Shown here: piece after piece, positions 36,001 through 44,041 of the stretch | Numbering within the stretch: the first letter of the stretch is position 1 | Layout: the number at the start of each line of letters is the position of its first letter | Source of the DNA: JAAZGD01 sp964489555 | GTDB lineage: Bacteria > Bacillota > Clostridia > Peptostreptococcales > Anaerovoracaceae | Length of the DNA stretch: 64,000 nucleotides | NCBI GenBank assembly: GCA_964489555.1 | Contig: CAZAZF010000004.1 | Location: 62,001-126,000, forward strand | Reading direction: 5' to 3' | Made by a program: the position numbers and the translations under genes | Notes under the pieces: model-generated | The model's input: the letters and a program-made list of their open reading frames with translations, nothing else | Database searches by the model: none | Told to the model about the DNA's origin: nothing

Positions 36001-37887
36001 AGTGGCACTGATGATGGAATTCTTCTCGTTGTTTTTCACCACCTTTAAAATGGATTTTGCCACTTTGGAAGATTGGTCAGATTCCGCCATGTATTTGGCT
36101 ACACGAAGAGCACAGACCTTGATTTCAAGAGAATCGGCTTGGGATGCCCGTTCTGCAAACTGAATTACCTTCCACCGCTCCTCCGGCTCCATTTCTTTCA
36201 ACGGAATGAAAAGAAGAGCGTCCAAAACCACAAAAACCTCCTGATCCGATTCGGTGACTTTGTCGCAATAACTGAGAAGCACCTCCAGATATCGTTTTTT
36301 CTCTTTCTCGCTCAACCTCTCTAACAATGAAATAATCACGCTTCGCAAAGCATAACCAATCCATCTTCGATGTTGATCCGTCACCTTATAATCCGGAAAG
36401 ACAATTCCATGCAGGTATTGATCCCATAGTAGTATTCCCGTTAAATCCTGATCTTTCGGCAAGGATCCATTTGGAATTTCTTTTCGATATTCTTCGTCGT
36501 AATTGGCTATAATCCTTCCCATAAGATTTCCGGATCGACGACGAATATCCCCCTCTCGGTGCATTAGTAATTCATACAAAAAATGCAAGGTGATGTATTT
36601 TTGCTTTTGGGTCATATAGGTATAATACTCTTCAAAAATGTTGATGTATGCCCGGATATTCTTCCAGTTTTTTTCACTCCTTGCCGCCTCCAACAAGTTC
36701 CCGAATTCTGTTTCATTATTAAACTTACTCATCAAGGTGATGTTGTGGTGGATGGCCAAACCCTTGAACGTGTGAATCACTTCTTCCCCGTTCATCAAGG
36801 ATCCGTCTTTTTGAGGAGGCGGTTCGCTTTGGCTTTTTCCCAAGTCGGAACATACTCCCAGGGACTCCATATACTCCTCAAAGTCTTTTAATTTCGAATA
36901 GACCTTTACATAACGGTCCTTTTTAGCTTGGTTTACATTGTCCAATTTGTTTAAAATGACTTCAAAGGAATCTTTTAATGTGTAAAAGGCCACCTCTTCC
37001 TGCCCTGAGGAATTGCGTCTGCTTTTTACCCGAAAATCAGAATAAATTAATACCAGAGATTCCACGGAAAGATTTTCCAGCTCCAAATCCCAGGTGGAAT
37101 GGTTGGTGGCAATGTGGGCAATGGTGGGCATATTATTCTCCGATAAAAACTGATCCGTATAATAGTAATGAAGATAAGGAATCCGCGCACTCTCTTCCTC
37201 CGTCCCCCCATACTTGCCTAAATCATGGGTGAATGCGGCACCAGATACCAAAGCCACATCAATGGACACTCCAGCTCTTTCTAGCTGCCTCGCCATATGC
37301 ATGGCAAGATGGTGCACTCCCGCAATATGCCCCAGTGTATTGTAAGGTGTTATTTCTGTACCAATGCACATAAATTCATGAAGGTACCAGTCCCTCTTAA
37401 TTTCTAGCAGTCTCTGGTATTCCAACGCACTGGCGTATTCTTCGCACTCTTCCCAAGACAAAAAAGCGAAATCTCTGGAAGGATCAAAGGGCTCTCCCTT
37501 TCTTTTCAATTCGAATAAGGTTCTCATGATTTGGAGCAATAGAAGTCGTCCGGCGGTAAATTCCCCATTCTCAAATGAATCCTGCTCCTTCGCTCTTTGA
37601 GGAAACAAGGTCCCAATGGTATGCCCATAAAGATAGGGCATCCAGCCGTCTTCTGGAGTGGGGCTTATCTTTTCGATGGTTGCCGCCGCCATTTCCATCA
37701 CGTCTTCACAGCCCCATGTTTTCTGTGTCATCAGACGAGCGAGATGGCCCTTCCAGTCGTCTTGGGCCAACAGCTCCATCATGGCCTTTTTCGACATGGA
37801 AACATTCCTCAGAAAGTGCCTTTCCGTCAGGCTTTCTTTGAAAAGTTTATAGGCTTCATTCACACTATTGTTTTGCACCTGTCTCAC
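33007..37887 (-). CDS. Giant fusion: HD, helical repeats, NadD-like, GNAT-like and PRTase-like regions
   Basis: This 1626-aa cytoplasmic protein is not recognised as a whole. Visible parts: an HD phosphohydrolase-like domain (about 182-290, with metal motif HDLGK at 221-225 and a second TNHS near 261); HEAT-like helices (about 400-910); a nicotinate-nucleotide adenylyltransferase-like domain (918-1110, GTFDPFSLSH at 927-936 and SSSRIRE at 1083-1089); a region with an acetyltransferase-like end (about 1120-1295, NRKVLQVLERQGF); and a phosphoribosyltransferase-like part (1305-1550, VILVDDLLHKGYR at 1437-1449). The start is a GTG; another GTG at 37878 has better spacing to GGGGTGA. Three redox genes follow. 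Confidence 0.8.
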   Translation of the reverse strand: MRQVQNNSVNEAYKLFKESLTERHFLRNVSMSKKAMMELLAQDDWKGHLARLMTQKTWGCEDVMEMAAATIEKISPTPEDGWMPYLYGHTIGTLFPQRAKEQDSFENGEFTAGRLLLLQIMRTLFELKRKGEPFDPSRDFAFLSWEECEEYASALEYQRLLEIKRDWYLHEFMCIGTEITPYNTLGHIAGVHHLAMHMARQLERAGVSIDVALVSGAAFTHDLGKYGGTEEESARIPYLHYYYTDQFLSENNMPTIAHIATNHSTWDLELENLSVESLVLIYSDFRVKSRRNSSGQEEVAFYTLKDSFEVILNKLDNVNQAKKDRYVKVYSKLKDFEEYMESLGVCSDLGKSQSEPPPQKDGSLMNGEEVIHTFKGLAIHHNITLMSKFNNETEFGNLLEAARSEKNWKNIRAYINIFEEYYTYMTQKQKYITLHFLYELLMHREGDIRRRSGNLMGRIIANYDEEYRKEIPNGSLPKDQDLTGILLWDQYLHGIVFPDYKVTDQHRRWIGYALRSVIISLLERLSEKEKKRYLEVLLSYCDKVTESDQEVFVVLDALLFIPLKEMEPEERWKVIQFAERASQADSLEIKVCALRVAKYMAESDQSSKVAKSILKVVKNNEKNSIISATYLKYKILKSLGSHEEKASQCELVLSRYSDGISNVFLENLKVDTPWVVKAVNIELLLDSLNRGKGAELLHITTHLSNLLKVSEKVTVRHSAGRALLKVIGLLPLDERNEVVIELTRGLEIGEYQFSKYIPEYLGEMSLYLHPNELDEFIKELMKQTESTNDRISSVALDTVGIMITKYADYRHRFNEPEKINRARLERLLGILMKGLSNYREVVSQEAFEVVGQYVFGSHQLTLEDKALIFQIINKKMLTLLLDQQESNLAFYNNAASLNNIYRFIKEYHFHYGEFPGKTIMKAAFFPGTFDPFSLSHKAIVREIRDMGFEVYMALDEFSWSKKTQPRMVRRKIMSMSVADEPNVYLFPDSIPVNLSNERDLNRLRELLPHREIYVVAGSDVVVNASSYRKEPTAGSIHSFHHVVFRRESALEGKCEEKRLIEACRNIQGEVVELKLPLHLEDISSSRIRENIDYNRDISNLIDNVAQNYIYDNSLYLREPQYKVIMQTKGIFIEERPGGNRRLLKEIDNELFHHSPGLSRLREYLEHKETCIVAVRDGEQQNRLVAVGAYQNRDKINLYDEFKDLETTAHLRENAAGKIAVISCLYFAEDTEIRDLPQLLLTEVLAACLRDDFGFAVYHRRQSGPLNRKVLQVLERQGFVKAPAKEGMNIYTVDMRAPISLLQNMETTIKDPLNRNARVLAVMDKAHRNLQMALTKLYPGNLVLSFNAGVLHHKLVKMITIDNQVPVEPTSDRRLGPYMCVPFGKILRVAAVPNTVTKTLHTDKVFEPDIQSFAIKEYPNYSPLSYQVRTIKSFDRSVILVDDLLHKGYRIRELDPLFKAENVNIRKLVVGILSGRGKDLMTIQKRKVDSAYFIPNLRAWFVESSIYPFVGGDSVARKGTENVSMIPSINLIQPYVAPGFLGGADKESIYHFSLVCLENAQEILTVLEEEYQVLYEKNLTLKRLGEVVISSRSPDQGDCLSYDLNLAPSVYVANDIEKLKRLRNSLV

Positions 37888-37916
37888 CCCACTGTTCCCG
37901 TTGGTAACTTCATTCT

Positions 37917-37945
37917 ATTATCCTATTTTTGGGTAGTACTTTCAA
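37917..37945 (-). promoter_or_regulatory. Promoter of the giant-protein operon
   Basis: Minus strand TTGAAA (37945-37940), 17-bp spacer, GATAAT (37922-37917). Confidence 0.6.
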
Positions 37946-37969
37946 GTCGTTCTTCCCTTGTGGTATAAT
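37941..37969 (+). promoter_or_regulatory. Divergent promoter of the small membrane protein gene
   Basis: A perfect TATAAT (37964-37969) with a weak -35 TTCAAG 17 bp before it, overlapping the -35 of the opposite promoter. Confidence 0.5.
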
Positions 37970-38013
37970 AAGAGAAGTCTTTTCAGGAATCTCTTAAGAA
38001 AGGAGACGGAAAA

Positions 38014-38271
38014 ATGAATATAATCAAAGCGGGTAATGACTATATTAAAACCATGGACGCGTGGGATGTGGGCCTTTTGAAGACAGCTCTTTTCTCCCTG
38101 GGTGTTCTCGTGGGCATGTCCGTTCGAAAAGAAGATAAGAAAAAGGTGGCCGCAGTAGCCGGCGTAGCTTACGGGGTTACTCTAACCGCCATTATGATTC
38201 CTTTCGTGAAACACATCATCGAAAACAATGTGACCGAAGAAGAGCTGGAGCCCTTCATTATGGAAAGGTAG
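38014..38271 (+). CDS. Small two-helix membrane protein
   Basis: This 85-aa protein has two hydrophobic helices (about residues 22-36 and 46-65). It resembles a short clostridial family (YIK...D...LLKTALFSLGVLVGMS) often labelled permease of phosphate ABC transporter, a name without functional support. AAAGGAGA precedes the ATG. The serine hydrolase gene begins 8 bp after it, so the two are probably co-transcribed. Confidence 0.8.
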   Translation: MNIIKAGNDYIKTMDAWDVGLLKTALFSLGVLVGMSVRKEDKKKVAAVAGVAYGVTLTAIMIPFVKHIIENNVTEEELEPFIMER

Positions 38272-38279
38272 CATCGAGG

Positions 38280-39389
38280 ATGACAACCACATTTTCATCA
38301 GAAAACACCTTTATAACTTCTTTAGACAAGCTGTTAGAAGAAGCCCTCTATCAGTATGATCTGCCGGGGCTTTCTGTTGGAGTGCAAACCAAAGCGGGGG
38401 CTCCCCTTATCCGAACAATGGGATACAGCAACTATCAAACCAAGTCCCCCTTGTCCCCCCATCACATTTTTCATATGGCTTCCATCAGCAAGCTCTTTAC
38501 TGCGGCAGGAGTTCTTCGGCTCGCTTCCAAAGGAGTCCTTTCTCTGGACACTCCTCTGGTAGACCTTTTACCGTGGTTCACCATGCTAGAAGATTCACTT
38601 GCCGGAAATGGATTTCGCCGCATCACTCCACGCCAGGTTCTTTCTCATACTGCAGGTCTGCCGGATGTTACAGACTATCAATGGGAGATAGCTGCCAAGG
38701 AAGACACCGCCCTGACGGATTATTGTCAATCCAAGGACGTGACCCAACGCACCCTTCTTTGGCCCCCGGAAGAAAACAAATTCTCCTATAGCAACATCGG
38801 CTATGAATTGCTGGGAGCTTTAATTCAGCATTATGGAGGATTGTCCTTTGAAGACTATATGGAAAAACACTTTTTCTCCCCCTTGGGGATGAACCATTCC
38901 ACCTTCAAAACCTTTGAAAGGGCAGGAGACAAAACCACCAACATCTCATCTTTGGAAAAATCGGGAGTGGTAATACCTCATGGGAAAACCCCGGAAAATC
39001 AGATTGTTCCAGAAAAACACTTTCCGTACAACAGAGGCCATGGACCTAGCAGCACACTAACGGCCCCCTTGGGAGATGTACTTCTTTGGGCCCAAAGCTG
39101 GATAACCGGTCATTCCCTTATCCGGGAATGGATAAAAAAGGAAAATCCCTGGGCTCCCATCGCCGTAGTTCCCAACAATGGAGAGAAAATGGGCTTGGGT
39201 TGGTTCATCCGGCAAGAAGGAACTTTAACCTTTTACGGCCACGAAGGTTCCGACGACGGGTTCCGAAGCAGCTTATGGCTTTGCCCGGAAAAAGGTTGGT
39301 CTATACTGGTTTGTGCCAACATTACCAGAGCCCCCGTGAAAAGGATTAACAAAGAAATTGCCCAAATCCTGCTTGCCTTGAAAATGTAA
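38280..39389 (+). CDS. Serine hydrolase, beta-lactamase/penicillin-binding protein family
   Basis: This 369-aa enzyme has the class C beta-lactamase/DD-peptidase fold: nucleophile motif SISK (Ser68, Lys71), YSN (in NKFSYSNIGYELLG), and a C-terminal HEG (GHEGSDDGFRSS) in the place of KTG. It has no signal peptide, so it is probably cytoplasmic and more likely an esterase or peptidase than a drug-resistance enzyme. Substrate unknown. Confidence 0.88.
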   Translation: MTTTFSSENTFITSLDKLLEEALYQYDLPGLSVGVQTKAGAPLIRTMGYSNYQTKSPLSPHHIFHMASISKLFTAAGVLRLASKGVLSLDTPLVDLLPWFTMLEDSLAGNGFRRITPRQVLSHTAGLPDVTDYQWEIAAKEDTALTDYCQSKDVTQRTLLWPPEENKFSYSNIGYELLGALIQHYGGLSFEDYMEKHFFSPLGMNHSTFKTFERAGDKTTNISSLEKSGVVIPHGKTPENQIVPEKHFPYNRGHGPSSTLTAPLGDVLLWAQSWITGHSLIREWIKKENPWAPIAVVPNNGEKMGLGWFIRQEGTLTFYGHEGSDDGFRSSLWLCPEKGWSILVCANITRAPVKRINKEIAQILLALKM

Positions 39390-39401
39390 CCCCAGTTGAA
39401 A

Positions 39402-39433
39402 AAGAGAGCCTCCCTTTACGGAGGCCCTCTTTC
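39402..39433. terminator. Bidirectional terminator
   Basis: AGAGAGCCTCC pairs with GGAGGCCCTCT around a short loop, with A-rich and T-rich flanks. It serves the convergent genes ending at 39389 and 39490. Confidence 0.8.
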
Positions 39434-39489
39434 TTATTACCACCTTATACTACGCATTTTTCACAGACACCTATCGCACCTGCGCTTCT

Positions 39490-40761
39490 CTATTTGCTGA
39501 CAGCTTCCAGGAAATTTCTTTCATTAATTTCATCCAAGTATTCGGAATCCATTTCTCGAATGCCAGCCGGGAATTCATATTTAGCCAATCTTTCTACGAA
39601 GGGATCCGGATCAAAACTTTCCGGCCCATGAACACCCTTCAAATCCCATATCCCTTTGGCTACTAGCTCCATCATGATGACGGGACCCACAGCTGTTTGT
39701 GCAACCACAGAGTTGGTGGTGTATTTTTTAATGCAATCTTGATTGTCCGCAATCTGGTAAATGTATACGGATCTTCTTTTTCCGTCTTTGGTTCCGGTGA
39801 CCCAAGTTCCTGCGCAACCTTTTCCGGTCATGTTCATAGTAGAATCCACCGGGTTTGGTATTACCTTCACCAAAAAGTCTCGAGGGGAAATCTCGGCATC
39901 GCCCACTTTGATTTTGCGGTGTTTATCATCCATTCCCACTCTTCTCAGATCCAGTAAGAGTTGCCGCATATCTCTGGGAACACCATACTTGAAAGTAACG
40001 CGATTGCAATCAATAACACGAGGTACCAATAACACCTCCTCATGCTCCACATTGATAACCTCCACATCACCAATTCCTCCCGGGAAATTAAAAATTTCCG
40101 GCTCCGAGAAATTTTCTGTGGTAAACCATCCTCTTCCCTTTTCCCAAACTACAGGAGGATTCAAGCACTCTTCAATGGTAGTCCACACGGAAAAACCAAA
40201 ATCTCCGGCATCGCCGCCGTAATTGTCTCCATCTCTCACATTCACTTCATCAATGGTATCAAAAAGATGCTTTTCTGCATATCGGGCAAACACATCCGCC
40301 ATTCCGGGCTCTACACCGGACCCCACAATAGCCATACATCCCTCTTTAACCCATTCCTCATGCTTGGCAAATTGATAATCTCCCAATTTGATGTAGGCTT
40401 CTTCAAAAGGTTTTTCAGGATGAGCTTGTGATAATGTCATGGCACAATCCAAATATCCCACTTTGTTTTCCAGGCAAACATCAAAAATCACTTCATTGAA
40501 TTCCGGCTCTACCGCATTCATTACCCAGGTGATTCCATGTTTTTTTATCAACTCGGTAATACTGGTCCCATCTCGAGCATCCACCTTGTCTGCAACAAAT
40601 TTGCCTCCTCCGCAGATTTTTTCGGCGACTTCCTTGGCTCGATCAAAATTATAGTCGGAAATCACCACTTTTTCAGCCCAATCTCCTTCTTCTTTCGCAC
40701 GTTTGATAATCATCGCCGCGGATGTGCCCACACCGCCGGCTCCTATGATAAGTAGCTTCAT
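39490..40761 (-). CDS. Saccharopine dehydrogenase-family protein
   Basis: This 423-aa protein opens with the NAD(P)-binding KLLIIGAGGVGTSAAMIIKRA and has the family's VMNAVEPEFNEVIFDVCLENKVGYLDCA and later VGSGVEPGMADVFARYA segments. Relatives include saccharopine and carboxynorspermidine dehydrogenases, and lysine-fermenting anaerobes often carry one. The exact reaction is uncertain. The ATG at 40761 has a GGAGGG site; an upstream ATG in the same frame has none. The adjacent AraC-type gene reads the same way and might regulate it. Confidence 0.82.
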   Translation of the reverse strand: MKLLIIGAGGVGTSAAMIIKRAKEEGDWAEKVVISDYNFDRAKEVAEKICGGGKFVADKVDARDGTSITELIKKHGITWVMNAVEPEFNEVIFDVCLENKVGYLDCAMTLSQAHPEKPFEEAYIKLGDYQFAKHEEWVKEGCMAIVGSGVEPGMADVFARYAEKHLFDTIDEVNVRDGDNYGGDAGDFGFSVWTTIEECLNPPVVWEKGRGWFTTENFSEPEIFNFPGGIGDVEVINVEHEEVLLVPRVIDCNRVTFKYGVPRDMRQLLLDLRRVGMDDKHRKIKVGDAEISPRDFLVKVIPNPVDSTMNMTGKGCAGTWVTGTKDGKRRSVYIYQIADNQDCIKKYTTNSVVAQTAVGPVIMMELVAKGIWDLKGVHGPESFDPDPFVERLAKYEFPAGIREMDSEYLDEINERNFLEAVSK

Positions 40762-40848
40762 AATAAACCCTCCAATCAAAAACAACTAGGTTCTCTATCT
40801 ACCTTTCATTCTACTTGGGGGTATTTTCATAAGCAACTACCCATTTGC

Positions 40849-42399
40849 TTATATGTTTGCATTAATTTGCTTATCTATCAAGATGAGCTCCGCAGAGAGG
40901 CCTTTCAGGGTAGTGCGAATACTCAATGTATCCGTGATGGACACCCTCCCAAATTCCACTGAAGGCAAGGTTCCCCAACTATTGATGATGGCCTTTCGCT
41001 TGGAAGCCAATCCCTCTGGTTTCAAACTATCTTCAAAAGCAATAATAGCAGATTCCCTGGTCATCTTGTATCGGCTTACCCGGTATTCTCCCATTAATCC
41101 GCTGCATCGAATCAGCGCTTCCCGTTCTTCGTCATAGGCTTTAATGGCATCAAAAGCCAGCTCTCGAACGATAGGTTTCATTAAATTATTTTTTAATTCC
41201 TCGCTGATGTTATACACCAAAATGCTGATGGAAGTGAGTCCCCCTAAAGTGCGGGCAGCGGTGGATATGATATAATAATTTCCGTGAACCAAGATTCTCT
41301 CTTTTAAGGACTTGAAGAGATTATAGGGTCGGGATGCCGGTTTCAAAAGATCCGTCTCTAAAAAATCCAAAGGGTATATCTCGGGAATCCTTGCTTCCTT
41401 GATGGTTTCCATGATATCCAAATCCACTATGATGGGATCCGCTCTCTTCCCGGAAAGATAATCACTGTATACACCCTTCACATTCTTACGAATGGCATTT
41501 TCAATTTCCTCCGGTGAATACTTCTCCATTTGATAAGTTGTTTCCACGCTGGCCACTTTCCCCGTGTAGCGTTTTCTGTATTCCAAAGGATGCATACCAA
41601 ACCAAGTTTGGAAATGCTTGATATAGTATCTCACTGCAGAGAACCCAGTTTCTTCCGCAATGGCTCCAATTTTCTTGTTGGTACCCAAAAGCAGTTTCTC
41701 CGACTCTTCAACCCGGATAAAACTGAGCAGCTCTTGGAACGACAACCCGGTAGCTTCTTTTATGACATGAGAAAGATAGTAAATGGAAAGGTGCTCTCTT
41801 TCTGCAATTTCATTTAAGGTCAACTTCCGGGTATAATTTTCATACATATAATCCGTAATCCGACTCAATCGGCCTGCCAGAATTTTATTCCCTTTGTTCT
41901 TCGTCCCGTTGACGAATTTTCCGTCTTCCATCAAATAGTATTGGAAATCTGCAAAGAGGTTGCTCAACAAGTTGTGTGCACTCTCAATCACCTTCGACTC
42001 ATACCCATAGCCTTTTTCCAAAATTTCCATCATGATTCGAGCTAGCAAGGTTCGAAGAACATCCAAACTTTCATCGGAATCATCTTCCATGTCCGTTACA
42101 AAAAAACTGTTCCGTAAATTTTCGTAGTAGCGAGAAAAATAGTCGGTGTCCAGCTGAAGCATCATTACCATATTTTTCTCCCCATTGCTTTCGAAGCTAT
42201 GAATCTCCCGAGCATTGAGAATAAAGATATCCCCCTGTTTCAGAATATAATTGTAATACCCGTTCTTCATTCGAATGGTTCCATCCAAAACATAAACCAC
42301 TTCCAAATCATTATGAAAGTGGATTGGATAGTCCACCAAATTGGCAACCGTCACATGAACCGGCAAATCCTCTTTGTATGCACTCTTTTCTTTTAACAT
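40849..42399 (-). CDS. AraC-family transcriptional regulator with long C-terminal extension
   Basis: This 516-aa protein has an N-terminal cupin sensor (about 15-95, with HFHNDLEVVYVLDG), a middle helical region, and an AraC double helix-turn-helix (about 180-285, LTLNEIAEREHLSIYYLSHV and IGAIAEETGFSAVRYYIKHF). About 220 further residues follow, similar in position to the beta-sandwich tails of some AraC regulators of sugar genes. The ATG at 42399 has a GGAGTC site and is preferred over one 15 codons upstream. Targets unknown; the gene to its left is a candidate. Confidence 0.88.
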   Translation of the reverse strand: MLKEKSAYKEDLPVHVTVANLVDYPIHFHNDLEVVYVLDGTIRMKNGYYNYILKQGDIFILNAREIHSFESNGEKNMVMMLQLDTDYFSRYYENLRNSFFVTDMEDDSDESLDVLRTLLARIMMEILEKGYGYESKVIESAHNLLSNLFADFQYYLMEDGKFVNGTKNKGNKILAGRLSRITDYMYENYTRKLTLNEIAEREHLSIYYLSHVIKEATGLSFQELLSFIRVEESEKLLLGTNKKIGAIAEETGFSAVRYYIKHFQTWFGMHPLEYRKRYTGKVASVETTYQMEKYSPEEIENAIRKNVKGVYSDYLSGKRADPIIVDLDIMETIKEARIPEIYPLDFLETDLLKPASRPYNLFKSLKERILVHGNYYIISTAARTLGGLTSISILVYNISEELKNNLMKPIVRELAFDAIKAYDEEREALIRCSGLMGEYRVSRYKMTRESAIIAFEDSLKPEGLASKRKAIINSWGTLPSVEFGRVSITDTLSIRTTLKGLSAELILIDKQINANI

Positions 42400-42524
42400 G
42401 AATTGACTCCTTCTTTGGAAGAAACACACACAGAAACACAGCAAATGATTATGTAAACCGAATATTTCAGCAATTCATTTCTTTTCACAACACAGAAAGC
42501 TTTATTTCTTGGGCTTTGAACCAT

Positions 42525-42656
42525 TTATCCACAAGTTGTCTGGGATTGTATACAATTCTATCCAAAGGATGTGGTGGATAATTATATTCTTTCCTTTCGT
42601 TGATATTTGAAAGGTTTCATGCTTTTTGCTAATTTCTTCCAATAGAGTTATCCACA
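42525..42656. other. DnaA-box cluster in a 400-bp AT-rich intergenic region
   Basis: TTATCCACA occurs at 42525-42533 and again at 42648-42656 on the plus strand; TTATCCACC, one mismatch, lies at 42573-42581 on the minus strand. A 12-bp palindrome ATTGTATACAAT sits at 42545-42556. No dnaA, dnaN or rpmH is near, so this is probably not the origin. The region 42400-42805 has no gene otherwise. Confidence 0.6.
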
Positions 42657-42773
42657 ATTATTTTCGTAAAAAAGGTAACCACTTGCGTTGAGTACAAAAA
42701 GGCAAAAATAAACATTTTTCACCGCAAACTAGTTCTATCAATTGTTATTATATACCATGTTGCTGTTCTATGC

Positions 42774-42779
42774 TATAAT
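42774..42779 (+). promoter_or_regulatory. -10 box upstream of the AlaX-like gene
   Basis: A perfect TATAAT 27 bp before the ATG at 42806; the -35 region (TATACC at 17 bp) is poor. Confidence 0.45.
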
Positions 42780-42805
42780 ATTTTTACTAATTTAAGGAGG
42801 CTACT

Positions 42806-44041
42806 ATGACTACGTTTCGTGAGTATGAAGTAAATGTGACCAAAAGAGAATCTCTGGCTACCATCTTGGAGTGTCGCCAAAGAGAGAAAACCTGGGAGCT
42901 TCTGTTGGATCGCACTCTCTTTTTCCCGGAAGGCGGAGGACAACCTTGTGATTTGGGAAGAATCCAAGACTGGGAACTGGAAAAAGTATATGAAGAAGAG
43001 GGTGAAATCTGGCACCAAATTTCAGTGCCTGCCCACAGTACTTTGCCGGTGCCCGGGCAAGAAGTTCAGCTGATTCTGGACTGGGAGCGACGTTTTGATC
43101 ACATGCAAAGACATCTGGGGGAGCACATCATAAGCGGAGTTTTTTACCACCTTTTTGGCGGGGTCAACCGCGGTTTTCACATGGGGCAAGAGGACATGAC
43201 CATTGACATTTCTTTGGAAGAAAACCCCGGAGACGGAAGTAAAAAACCGGAAACGCTAACTTGGGAAATGGTAAAAACGGTGGAAACGATGGCCAATGAA
43301 ATCGTGTGGGAAAATTTGCCGGTTACTACCGTGACCCTGGAAAGCCGGGAAGAAGCCCAAAATTTTCCTTTAAGAAAAGCCCTGGCTATCGACGAAGACA
43401 TCCGAATCGTCTGTGTAGGAACCCAACGAAAACCGGCAGACTGCGTGGCCTGCTGTGGAACCCATCCTCCTTACACCGGCCATGTTGGTCTTATCAAGAT
43501 ATGGAAGTTGGAAAACTATAAAGGGATGTATCGAATTCACTTGGATGCCGGAAAACGGGCATATAACAGAATGGCAGCCATCTATCAAGTAGCTCAGGAA
43601 TTGGGCGTTCGTTATTCGGCACAACCGGAAGAATTAAAAGAAAAAATCGAAGCTTGGGAAGAAAAGAATCAAACCATCCGAAACGAACTGCATCACATCA
43701 AGCAATCTCTCATTTCGCAAAGGCAAGAAGAAATTCAAGCCCATTTAAACCAGGAAATTCTAATTCGAGAATATGATGACTTAAAGAGCGAAGATCTTCT
43801 AAAGCTGGGAAGGGGATTGATTCCTAAAATACCTTTTCTCTTATTGCTTATTGCCACTAAAGAAAACACCCTTCTTCTGTTTTCCAACGGAAAGAAAATT
43901 GACTGCAATAAACTGGTGAAAGAAAACGCACCCATTTACCAGGGGAAAGGCGGAGGAAATAAAGAAAGCGCCAGAGCCATCTTCCCCGGCAGAGAAGGTT
44001 TGGAAACTTACATCGACCTTTTGGAAAAACATTTACGCTGA
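42806..44041 (+). CDS. alaX: Alanyl-tRNA editing protein, AlaX type
   Basis: This 411-aa protein removes wrongly attached amino acids from tRNA-Ala. Its first half resembles the AlaRS editing domain: RTLFFPEGGGQPCD, the metal motif RHLGEH (about 99-104) and the CVACCGTHPPYTGHVG Cys/His pair. A coiled-coil linker leads to a C-terminal DHHA1 domain (LLLLIATKENTLLLFSNG and YQGKGGGNKESARA). This is the long AlaX form. Strong AAGGAGG site. It overlaps the convergent malQ by 9 bp. Confidence 0.9.
   Translation: MTTFREYEVNVTKRESLATILECRQREKTWELLLDRTLFFPEGGGQPCDLGRIQDWELEKVYEEEGEIWHQISVPAHSTLPVPGQEVQLILDWERRFDHMQRHLGEHIISGVFYHLFGGVNRGFHMGQEDMTIDISLEENPGDGSKKPETLTWEMVKTVETMANEIVWENLPVTTVTLESREEAQNFPLRKALAIDEDIRIVCVGTQRKPADCVACCGTHPPYTGHVGLIKIWKLENYKGMYRIHLDAGKRAYNRMAAIYQVAQELGVRYSAQPEELKEKIEAWEEKNQTIRNELHHIKQSLISQRQEEIQAHLNQEILIREYDDLKSEDLLKLGRGLIPKIPFLLLLIATKENTLLLFSNGKKIDCNKLVKENAPIYQGKGGGNKESARAIFPGREGLETYIDLLEKHLR

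Noticed and set aside
42445..42805. Chromosomal origin of replication
   Set aside because: Three DnaA boxes are present, but no dnaA, dnaN, recF, gyrB or rpmH genes lie nearby and boxes are few for an origin.
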